A stretch of DNA of 64,000 nt from Siderastrea radians (lineage: Eukaryota > Cnidaria > Anthozoa > Scleractinia > Rhizangiidae): contig OZ024895.1 of the NCBI GenBank assembly GCA_964017195.1, positions 27,073,875 through 27,137,874 of the forward strand, written 5' to 3'. Position numbers and translations under genes: made by a program. The notes under the pieces were generated by a model. That model searched no databases and was not told the origin of the DNA. It saw only the letters and a program-made list of their open reading frames with translations. This document shows positions 11,101 to 23,400 of the stretch, piece by piece; position 1 is the first letter of the stretch, and each line of letters starts with the position of its first letter.

Positions 11101-14100
11101 GACTTGTGAAGGATGCAGCTTATTGGAAGGCAACAATTCTGCTCAATTGGTGGCAATCCTTGCCAAATTGCTGGAGAATTTAATTAGCAATATTTTTGAA
11201 AATAGTACAGTAGCAGGCATGACTAGTGATTTTTGACAATCACCACGTTGAGCAAATAAGATTGCCTAGTGTGCTGCTGGCTTACTATTAAAAACAGGAG
11301 TGGCATTCCCTCAAAGACTAAAAAGCTAAGTTAATAGTGATGTCAATTCCTTTCAAAAAATTACAATATACAATTTGACTGTGGTTGCTTTCAAAATGTG
11401 ATGAAAATTAGAAGCGGAAAAGCCCAGAATAATAACTTAAACCACCAAATGAATCAGTAAACAGTTCACTGGGGTGTTATATTAAGACATTATGTTATAG
11501 TCTGTGTTAAGTATGATTGTATAGGTGATTGTAATCTGTTGAAAAGGACTGTTTTTTCCCTTGCTTTTTTTTAATACTTACAAAATGATGCTTTCATTAC
11601 TTACAACATGACGCTTACACTACGTGCAATGCGTTATTTACACTACCCACAATACAATGCTTTACACTAATTACAATATGATACTTACAAAAGGGACTGT
11701 TATTGGTAACATTAAGGCCCCATTTATATGGAGAAAAGTTGTTTCAGGTACCTGAGACAACCCTCCCCCAAGACAACTTTTACGGAGCGTTTATATGATA
11801 AGAAGTTGGCCCGGCTGACCGAGATAAAGTTGACCCTACTTAATTATTCCAAAATCTTACTTTGATATTCATGACAGGGCTCGACACTAACACTCACCTG
11901 CTTTCCATTGGAAAGTAAATTTACTTCTTTGAGAGTAAACAAACGAAAATGAACCAAAATACTTACCTGATCTGGAAAGTAAATTTTGGGCTATGCTGGA
12001 AAGTAAATGTTACGCTTAATATGCTTAAGTAACCTGCGATCAGGCCGAATTTTAGCATCGCTCTCATATTCTCTTACGTGGGTCGCTCCCTAAAATAGGG
12101 CCTGATACAATCTCTCACAAGAGTTCGTGTCGGCGGCCAAATTTTGGCTGCGGGAATCTCGCAATCTGATTGGCCCTTTAACAATAGAGCTGTCATCGGT
12201 AGTAAATTGTCTACGAGACTGGCTCACAATTTTCAATCCGACCGCCATGGCCAAGGAACAAGTCTGCTGAGGTAAACGTGTCACTCAAAGATATTCTCGT
12301 CATTCTAGGAGAATTGTCATCATTTCTTTCTCTCCTGAGAATGGCGTCCGGTTTGACGCAAGCTGTCTCTCACTCGGAGCAGAGAAGTACAGCAACAGTG
12401 AAGTATGTATCCTGTTTTATCGCATCGTGTCTCCAAATTTTCATTTGAAGGCTTTCAGCTAGTATTGAAAATATAAGCAGAGTAGTGGTTGTTTCTGCGT
12501 TTTACGAAACAAAACGAACAGCAAGTATCTTTCGCCAAGAGTGATCAACAAGTCAACCGATAATTCCGTAAACTTAATGATAAGCTGATGTTTAGTGAGA
12601 TGCTGTGTTTATTTTAACCTAAGTAATAAAGACTTTCAGTTTATTCAGTCAGTGTTAATAATGTCGTTTTAATGATCTCTGACATTGATTTCAAAGGATC
12701 TGACTAGGCTTATAATAAATGTTCTTCGTTTTAAAATTTGCTGCTGTTTAGAGATGAAATTCGCTGGTAATCTCAAATATTTATCACCTCTGGAACTAAA
12801 TTAAATTACAAAACACTCGTTTGTTTATAAACGGTTTTATTGATATCTTTTTTCTAAAGTGTGAAACTGAAGGTATTTCTCTTAATTTCCCAAGGTATTT
12901 TACGCAGAAAATCGGTGACAAATGCGTAGAGAATATTTCCGGATACCACCTGAAAGGATTCAAACATGCAGCATATTTTGGTACATGACAACCTCGTCGT
13001 GTTCTGAATTTTCATTCAGTTTGAGCTCAGACAGAGCAACTATGTACAATACCGGAGCGCGTACCTTCAAGTTGTAAATTTGAACGCTAGTGCCAAGATT
13101 TATCGTAGCCTGTGATTTTCTTATTTTTGCCGACATTTGAGGACTTTTTGCGAATGCTATTACATACACATATGGGAAATTTGCATACCGAGGAGCGTGC
13201 AAGCAAAACAAATTTTGATTGGCCGTGTTGTTGAATGTCAATCAATCAAAAAAGTGGGCGGCAGACGTTCCGTAGAAGAATTGTATCAGGCTCTATTTTT
13301 CGTTTCGCCCTTCCCGCCGGAATGTTTTACCGAGCGAAACGAAAATAGAGCCTGATCGCAGGTTAGCTTAAGTGAAAAAAGCATTGTCTACCGTATTGGA
13401 CAGGGGCGTTCCTGCCTTTACGCGAAATGCGCAAATGCATACCAGAATTTCTTGCCCTTAATATGATATGTCTTTATTTGATGGGTTATAATACAGAAGA
13501 GGAAATTAAGAACTCTTTAATAACAGATGAGGAGATAAGGTAATGTGCAATTTCAATATTGGCATTTTCTTCAACACACTTGCTGAAGGGTGCGCCTGGG
13601 CAAATTGTATTCTCTTTTCTTCTTGTACTTTTGTGTAAAATTGATGTAAGTGCAAGCAAGTGTTTAACAGGGAATCCAAACAGTGCTGGAAAATGCAATT
13701 AGCTATGGCCTAAGTTATTATGCGAGAACGAGAATACGATTGAAATAATAATTGTTTTTTCTGACTGTAACCATATGTGTAACTATGTCTGTGTCCCTAC
13801 GGCTAAGTATCAACCTGACTTTGTGCGTACTCCCAAAAAATGTCTGGGAACCCCCCCTGTTGGAGGATCAAGAGAGCTCCCGAGGCCTGGTTACAATACA
13901 TGTAAATAGCTAATATGGTGCATTTGAGGTGTGTAGAAACGCCAAAACGGATTGGAATTAGAAATCTTAATGAGCAGTCTCTAGACAAACTGGAGAAGTT
14001 GTTTAATACTGCCTATCAAGTGGCTAGGAATGGAAGACCGGTTTCAGACTTCAATCAATATTGTGCATTGATTTCTTAAAATTAAGAATGGTGTTAGCGA

Positions 14101-14425
14101 GGATGAGATGCCCCAATTTCACGGTAGTGTAGCACCTCTCAGAAGCTTGTATTTTCATTGGACCGCTATATGTAGCAGCTCTATTGTTTTTACGCCTCGT
14201 TCTTTGTTTCTTTTGTTTGTTCTATTGTTTAGCGGACCAATCGTGGAAGACCTTACGAAAGCTGCTACACCACCCCAATTTCAATGACTAATGATTATCA
14301 AATAATAAATTCTTTATTTATCCTTTTTTCTTTTATTTAATATTTAATTACTTATTATTATTTTTTTTAGTCATGTGAACCTGTGTAAATGTGAACTGTT
14401 ACAATAAAGTGTTAAAAAAATAATA

Positions 14426-14476
<51 letters not shown>

Positions 14477-17400
14477 TCTAGGAGACATGGTAAGATTTTT
14501 TTCTATTCATTTATCATGGTTAGGAACTATGATACTGTAACCCATTTTGGAGAATAAAATTTTGAGATGGAAAGTAAAAACTGAAATCTACTTTCCAATG
14601 TGGAAAGTGGTGTCAAAAGTTAGTGTCGAGCCCTGCATGACCTCAAGACGCCCTCTTCCTTAAGAATTTTCATTGTTGGATCATTGTAGCCTCTGTTTGT
14701 CTAAATTTTCGTGGCAAAGTGTTTAGGTAGTAAGTGGTTGGCGAGACAAAGTGTTTATATGAGAAAAAGTTGCCTCGCCTGCCAGGGTTACCCTACCTGC
14801 CGAGGCAAGACAACTTGCCCCCCCCCCCCCCCACCCGAGTTGTCTCGCCTCCCTGAGACGAGTTGGTGATCCTCATGGAAATGGTTCGTTGAACTTTTCA
14901 AAGAAACGGGTGAAGAATTAGCTCGCCCAGGGTATCTCCGTGGGAGAATGGTCTCAGATACCCAAGACGATATAAACGGGGTCTTACTCCTCACTTCAGG
15001 TCAGGTTGTCAGAATGTCAGTCATTGTTACCAACAGTCCTTCTCATAACTATTCTCAGCTAAATGATCAAACTAGACAGACCATTATTGTCTGAATTCAT
15101 TAATTCAGCTCAACAGAGTGAAGGCTGTAGAGAAAGAGAAAGATGAATTGGAAGGTCCCAAGAATGAAGCTGTTGAATACCTAAATATGGAGAACTGTAT
15201 TACAAAACAAAAAAATGTGTTATTCCAGAAATACATGTAAGTTACTTACAATCTGTAAAATTTTGTCTCTGATTTTTACATGATAACACTTTCATCAGCA
15301 ATAAAACAAACAATCATGCAAAAAACTCAAAAATCAAGACTTGGTTAAGACATGAATTTAAAACTTTGTGATGCTGTGGCAAAATCTCAAATGTGAGTAA
15401 CACACCATGTGGGTAGGGGATGTTCAAAAACAGTAAGTTCTGTTTGTTTGTGAAGAAGGGAAGAGTGGGACTTTCTAGCAGCTGAAGGGTACCAGGAAAG
15501 CAACAAATTTAACAAAAATGGCAGATTTGAGGTTATTTTGGTACCCTTGTGGTACGTTTCTACTCAGCTCATTTGCATGAAATCTGGACTTTGGAAAAGT
15601 TTTGTCATATTTGCATTTTCATTCATGGCCTCAAGCTTAAAGAGCAAGGCGTCTCTGCACGTAATAATTATTTCCTTGAGTTTTGGGAAATTCTGTTACA
15701 TCTGCCATATTTCCCCACTTCGCCGTCTTCATCAAATTCGTTGCTTTCGTATATGTAGTACCCCTTTACTCAGCTCATCTTTATGCCAACTTCACTGTTT
15801 TGATCAAATTGGTTGCTTTCGTGTTGACTTACCTTTCTACTCAGGACATTTGGCAACATTTTGTCAAAACTGCAATTTTTGTCATTCGTAGCCTTTTGTC
15901 AAAGGTTTGGCAAAATTTTGGTAAATTTGCCATTTTCATTGTGTGTGCATTCAAAGCCTTTGACAAAATTTCTGTAAATTTGCCATTTTTGATGTTGTGT
16001 GTGTTGTAGTTCAGTTTTATCCTTAGTTCAATTTTTATTTTTCTTTGTAATCGTTGTTATGTAAATATATAATAATGAATATAAAACAAAAGAAAATACA
16101 AATTGAACCAAGGATAAAATTGAACTACAACATGCCCTGCATCTCTGGACGTAAGTTGAACCATCTGGAGTGTTCTCGCATATAAGTGTGCATGCACTAA
16201 ACTAAGCATAGTAAGCAGAATAGTAAGGGTACAAAATACGATTCAAGGGAATCACCTTAATTAAGTTAATTAAAGGTGTTCATTGGTTGTGAATTCAGGC
16301 AGTCACATGACCTGATTTTGTGGAATAGTGTCATTACATATACACAAACAGACTTAATAAAAGAAGCACAATTTAACTGATAGTTATTCTTTTGGTAATC
16401 CACAGTTATTTGTGTACTTTGAATGAAGAGAAGGCAGTGGAGAAAAGAGATGAGATCAAAAAGGGATATGACGAATTGAAGAAGGAAATGGCTGAATTTA
16501 CAGGTACATGTTGTATGACTGAAGTTTCAGTAGGTTACCACTTGACTTTGGTCACAAGACTCCTTTTTCTCCTTGAAATAATAAACCTTTGCAGGTAACT
16601 TATTTCTAACCTAGTAACTAGTCAAGAGTAGACCTCAACTATCTGATCCCAGCAATCCCAGATTGTAACTGAGAACCATTTCCTTTAGATGCTGTTCTCA
16701 AGTAAACCACAGCTATCACAAACTTTTGCTATTGTGAAAAAAAATTTTCTCTTTCCATTGCATGCCAAAATATTGGGAGCTTATTCTGTCAATTTGATCA
16801 AATGTGTTACCTGGTCAGAAATAATAATAATCAGGGAAAATGAAATGAAAGTGTAGACCAGTTGGCTGTTTACAAGCATAGCCGAGGAGTTCTGAACTGG
16901 ATCTACCAAGAAATGCACCCAGCTCGCAGTCAGGGATCTCAAAAATTTAAACCAGCATCCAAATCACTTGGCCGTGCTACCTCTTTAGTATAGAACTGTT
17001 GCCTTAGCTGTTACTTAGTTGGTGCATTCCTTTGAAAATGTCTTTTGTTTAATGTAGACAAGAAGAAAGCCCTGACAAAGGAACACAACAAAGCTTTAAA
17101 GTTAGTAAACTGACTGTAAAATAACTGACTTAAGCAACCAACATCTGGGGTGTCTGTAAGACCTGCAACACCCTGTAAAGTTTTGGAACACCCCGGAATG
17201 CCTTGTAATGTTCCGAAACATCCATGAAATGCCCAGGAACGTCCCCGGAACACCAAAAGAAATGGTCAGTGATCAGACTGCTTACAAATAGAATGACCTG
17301 ACGATCTCTGAAGATTAAGGAAGGTTTTTAAAGTCTTCCAAAAACATTTGCAGATCACCTGAAGATTTCTGTGCATTTGATGAATGCTTCCAGATATTTA

Positions 17401-20400
17401 CAAAGGTTCTTATCTGTAGTGAGAACATCGAAAGACCCATTGTCTAATAATAATAATTTAAAAAAGCAACATTGGTGTCACAAACAATTTTCAGAAGATT
17501 TTGGAAGTCTTTGTTGATCTTCGGAAGTCTTCAGCTTAGTCTTTTCGTAAGCATTCTAACCACTCTTATTTTTGGCGTTCCGGTTTCCGGGGGTGTTCCT
17601 GGATGTTTCAAAAGGTGTTCCGGGGCTTTCCAGGTGTGTTCCTGGTTTTACAGACACCCCATAATTTGTAATGTGTTATGCTACTGTTTCACTGAGTGGC
17701 TAATAAAAATGTCCACTTCTGACTGATGTGCATACCTTTGTAAGACTAATTGCCATAGTTGCACATGTATAGGCTGCAGTGTTTTTTTTTTTTATTAAGT
17801 CCAAAATGGGGGTGTGGCCTATACATGGTATACACTGTATCTTGAAACTTGGTTCATTAAACTCCAAACAGACATTTCTTGGAAACATGTACGTGGCCCG
17901 ATACTATTTATTTGTGTGAGGGGTAACTGTTTTGAAAACAAATTTTTAGCTGCTCGACAGCATTCGATTGCTGAGATATTTTAGACACTGAAAAAGGAAT
18001 ACTTGAATTTTATCAAAAATGTACTTTTATTGAGATCGATACGAATATATGGAAATTTTCAGCAATTTTCTTGAACGTGGCTTTCAAAGAAAATGCGTAT
18101 TATCGGGAAAATGAAAAGACGGTTTTCCTTCATTTTACATTGAACAGGTGCTGGAACCTAAAAGATTTCAGGGACCAATTTTTAGATAAATCGGCACCAC
18201 ACAACCTTTATAGCAAACGATGATTAAAATTGTTACCAGAATATTATGTACACGCATTTAGCCATAATTACTACGAAAAGGATTAAGGCAACAAAGAATC
18301 GCACTTACTACAACAAAGGTTAATATGTCTTGTATCTTATGTATCAGAGTCAAGCGATAAGGAACGGTTTTGTCGACATTGTACGGTGAAGCGAGAGCAT
18401 GCCTTGCCGGTAAAAATTATGGCAACCACGTTGCTTTCCAGGTTTTGCTCTGTTTTTTGCTCTTTTTGTCTTATTTCGTAAAACCGTCGTGAGCACCCAT
18501 AAAGCAGTCGATAACAAAGCTCCTGACCAGACTTTGCCGTATTCTGACATTACGCTTTTCAGAAATAAGGCAGCAAATTTGGGTCACTCGCGAGCTTCTC
18601 AACCAAACTGCTCTGGAAACGTCTTTTGTTGAAAAAAGAATTCTGCACGGAATGATTTGTCACATCTGCCCCTTGGGGTCCCTTGGGAGTCCATCTTGCG
18701 GAATAATTCAGGTGTTATTATTCAGTAGACTCCAGAATACAATTTGTCCATTCTAATAATAGGAAACCTTTATAAGGCTATTTAAAAACCTGGCTTGCGT
18801 ACATGTAAAAGAACAAAAACCACAAAAGAAAAAACATAGAAATGGACGAATGTTCCAACTCTGATATAATAAGTAAAAGATAGACAGGCCTCGGAACAAT
18901 AATTTTTTAGACTAAACCATTCGAATTAATTTATCCCTTTGTTCAAAATTTTCTGCAAGGTGAACTCCCAAGGGGCAGATGTGACAAATCGTTTCGTGCA
19001 GAAAGACATTTCTGATAGTATCGGATATTCAGATAGTATCGGGCCACCTTAAGTAAAATGTTAAGTGATTTTACTTTCAGTCATGGTGAGACCAAGTGTC
19101 AATTATTAATTTCAAGTTTTGTGCTTGAGATTTTTTCTGAATACCACCAAACTTGAATTTTTTGCAGTGTTCAAGCGAAAATTTACAAGGTGAAGCAAAC
19201 GTTCGTAGAGTCAATCAAGAATTCAAAGGAATGAATTGTTGAACAAGTGGAATGAAATGAAATGAAACATTTGAGCTGCAAGATAAACATGGCCTTACAC
19301 AGGAAAACACAAAGAAATGTTTCAGCTGGGTCTGACCTGTGCTAAACTGTCTGAACTCAGTTTTTGATTCCATTCACGAAATTAAGTATTTTTTTCCATA
19401 ATAGATGGTCTTGTTTTTTTATGATGGAAAACTAAGGCTGCCAAAAACTGATGAAAATTTTTAATTACCATGCATTGATTGTTGAATAAATGTTGGCCCT
19501 GAAACTCCCGGTTTAACTAAATGTGAGGTCTACAGTGATCAAGGTTTGGAACAAATACCCCAAGCATTTAACTAAGTAAATCTGGTAATTCATCATCATG
19601 CAATTAACATCAGTAATTTGCAAACAGAATTGTTTTTGAAAATTATTTCAGGAAATATGATGAACTTGCAAAGGTAGCTGAAGAAACCAAGAAGAACTTT
19701 GCAGCATATGAAAGAGATGACTTAAAATCTCGTGAGGTTTGTAAAAGCTTATAATAATATACTCCTTATTATTCATTTTAGGATCTTACATCCAACATAG
19801 TTCTACACTGCTGGAGCTTCAGCAGAGTCCAATAGTTAATCAACAATTGTGACACTTATTTGAAAAAGTTGGTTACAGTACATGTACAATGTATGTTACA
19901 TGTTAGAAAAATCAAATTCCATATGAAGCGAAAAGGATAGCTTACAATAACTGAGTGAATGTAAATAAGGCTTGCATGCATTGACTTGCCGCAATCTCCT
20001 TAGTGTTTTGATGTTCATACTTGGGGTGCTTTTTTTTTTCAATTAAAAAATCCAAATCCTGTGAGATAATTGAATCCAAAACTGATTTTGTGTGTGTGTT
20101 TTTAGTGAAATGAAATAAAGATCATTTATCCATAACAATTGATACTCCAAATGGACTCACTAAAGTCCATTTGGACTTGGACATTTGAAACAAAGAGAAG
20201 AGATAAGGCACTTGGATTCCACTGTTGCAACCATAGCAATAACTCAGCGTGGTCAGCATCAAATGTCAAGATCCATGTCCCTGTGCAGTTTTACCTTTTC
20301 ATCGGTTGTGTCTCTGTATGTACTGTTAGTTCTTTATTATGCACTTATTAATGTTTAGACGGCGGGGGGGGGGGGGGGGGGAGGGTGGCTACGGGCAAAG

Positions 20401-23400
20401 GTGCGGCACTTCTGCTGTCCCCACTCTGGGGAATTTGACTTCAAATTTTGCCCCATACTGCGGACATTCGAATTTGACCGTGCAGAGTACTGGGTCCTAA
20501 ACTCGTGCTAGCAGAGACGCCATCTTGGATAATCCAGGTCAAAGATCGGAAAGTGACAATGACATTTAATTATTATATTTTTATAATGCAATACACTACT
20601 GTGTTCCATCTCGTATTCAGTATAATGTAAAGGTTGTTTGAAGAATATTGTAATTCAATTTTGGTGAAACCAAAGCTGGATTTTTAGCCTTTTTTAATCA
20701 TTGAAGTGACTGGTCATGTTAAGGAGCGGTTTCACGATAATTTAGCTTACATTACTGACCTTAAAACCAGTTTTCAGTATTCACAAGGAGTAACCAAAAT
20801 AATCGTCTAGGTTTGTTAAATGGCAAAATAGCCTTCACGGTTAAATTTCCCAAAAGTGCAGTTTTTTGATTTCACTAGCCAAAATAAATTTTCACGAGCC
20901 AGACTTTTTTGCGTAATGCCATACTGTGTTCAGTATGTCTTATTTTTAGCCCAGTTAAGTATTGTAAACATGCCTCTCTGTAATCTCAAGAGTGAAGAAC
21001 TTGAATGTTGACTATTCTTTCCAACAGTTAAAGATCCTCACACGCGAAATACAAAGTATGATGTGCCTTCAGGGCAAATTCCCACTCAAGCAGGCACGAT
21101 GTAGTTCACGCCTCTCTTTTCCGTTTCGGTCAGATCATGACAAATAACTCAACGAACAGTTAACCTTAGATGAGCATGTCATCGTACGGAGAACAATAAT
21201 TGGGAAGACAAGACTAACGTTGTGTGAACATGGAAAGGTACGGAGAAACGTCAAAAAGACAAGACTGATACAGCACTGAACTCTTGACGGGAAAACGTCT
21301 ACAAGAGAAAACTAGTAAAGTATAAGCATATTTAAGTGCGAAGAAACGTTGAGCAGAAAAAACTAATGAGGTTCAAACTTACTAAGGTACGGAGAAACAT
21401 TGAAAAGTCATATCAAACACGTTGGTTGCAAATGCACTACAGTAGAGAGAAAAGCTGCTAACGCACCAAGATACAGAGACTAATAAAATACGCAACTTCT
21501 AACTTGCGGAGAAACGTTATTAGACAAAACTAATTCCGTAAGAACGTGTGTGAAGTATGGAAGAACACCGGACAGACAAACTGAACTATTACAGTGGGAC
21601 AATAAATTACGGAGAAACTAAAATCGCACTAACATACGGATAAACACATCCTCGGAGACCCAGGGGCAGATAGTGGGGCGAGGGGAAAGTCGGAACGGGC
21701 GAAAAAAAAGTGGGCGAAGAAAAGTCCAGTTGCCCTTGACTCTTCTTCGCCCACTTTTTTTTCGCCCGTTCCCACTTTCTCTTGCCCCACTATCTGCCCC
21801 TGGTTCTCCGAAGATGATAAACGTTGAGAAGACGAGACTAATACCGTATGAACACCTGACTAATGTACAGAGAAACGCCAAGCAGTGTCGACTTATCGTA
21901 CGAATGTACTAACACACTGAAAACCTTTAGAAGAGCAGCTCTAGCAATGTCGTGCGAACGTCCTAACGTACAAAGAAACATTGGGAAGGCTAAACTAATA
22001 AATCAACGAACCTACTTACGTAGGGAGAAACGTTGTGAAGACGTTACCCTGGGAAGAGAAACTATTGTACCAACGTAGCAATTAATGGAAAAAAAGTCGA
22101 TAACAGGAGACTATTAGAATTGTGTGAACCTACTAACGTGTAGACAAATATCATATGAACGCACTAATGGATCTTTCAAGGAAACATATGCTGAAACGTT
22201 CTGAAGATGGCTAAATTCGTTCGAACATGAAAATGACGGAGAAAACGTTGCCATCTGAGACAAGAATTAGTAGGGAAAAACATTGAGAGGACAAAACAAC
22301 TATCATACGAACATTATGATATCCTTTTACGGAATAAGTTCTAGTTTCTGCTTGCTCAATTTGCTTTTGGGATCCGATCATCAGAAGCAATATTTCAGTA
22401 GTTTGGTTTCCATCTAGTGCTTTAGTGCTTTGAAATTTTCACCAGCCAAAATGGCTAGTGAAAGCACAAAACTGACTAGCCAAAACAGCATTTCTACTAG
22501 TCTGTGCCTCGTTGGCTACCGTTAGTCTCAAACCCTGTAAAGGTAAGTGTTGAAATGTTTATTTTGCTATTTCGTTATTAAGGGGCAGTGTTTACAAAGG
22601 CTAGTGAGAACTTGGGAGTTGTGCACATTAATTTATTGTCAGTATGTCGGCATAAAAATAGTTTTGTATGTGGCGTTGTTTTGCTGAGTATTTAGCCTGC
22701 GAGATCGTCCATGACTCATGGAGACTATTGTTAGTAGTGGTTACACAGTGCTTCCAACTTGACAGGTTGCGAAGGAAATCATAAACTCCATTCTTGAGTT
22801 TTGCGATGATGTAAAGCAGAGGAAGGAAGATAGTCTTGACTGTAAAGCAGAGGAAGGAAGATAGTGTTGTCTGTACTCGTTAAATAGCTGTGAACAGTAA
22901 ACACCGATCTTTATAAACACAAGTGTAAATAGAGTATGTGGAAAACTTCAGCACGATTTGTAGCAACCAAATTTTTAGTTACCAGAGGAATTGGTTAGGG
23001 TCATTTTCACAATATTTAAGTTTATGGGGGGTCATATCTAAAAACAATGATGGAGTGGGGTGTCAGTTTGAAAATCCTCTAAGGTTCCCATTTTGTCAAT
23101 TAATCATTGCCTTAAGTACTGGACATTCTTGGGTAATATGTTTACATTCGTTTAATTTAAGTGTGTGGGTAGAATTCATTCAGAGGTCATTAAGTGAGAA
23201 AGTTCTCAAAGCAAATCTGTCGTATACGCGACATTTCTTTTGTCACATTAGCTTTGTTGAAGAGATTGAAGGTGAATATTTCATTTGTAGCTATGACGTA
23301 AGCAGATAGATTTAGTGATCCATGGGAGAACTGACTGTCATTTGTAAGTGGTGTTATGGACGAAAACATGGTTGATTTGTTTTGTAAGATGATGACATTG

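Larger units (their letters stand above)
11875..14635. mobile_element. Middle element of the triple nest
   Basis: Perfect inverted ends CAGGGCTCGACACTAAC and GTTAGTGTCGAGCCCTG, flanked by CATGA on both sides (11870-11874 and 14636-14640). Subterminal GGAAAGTAAATTTAC-like repeats occur near both ends. No intact transposase. Confidence 0.8.
11715..14984. mobile_element. Outer element of a triple nest
   Basis: AGGCCCCATTTATATGG at the left matches, inverted, the GATATAAACGGGGTCT end at the right, with TA on each side. Without its inserts it is about 510 bp and includes a C15 run. TA borders suggest Tc1/mariner-type transposition. Confidence 0.6.

Noticed and set aside
19160..19240. Possible extra SMC4 exon after TTTTGCAG
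   Set aside because: Exons 7 and 8 already join in the correct phase and match the family; the stretch has a stop soon after.
22938..23309. 123-codon frame in the inverted-repeat spacer
   Set aside because: No domain or family resemblance; no sign it is a transposase.
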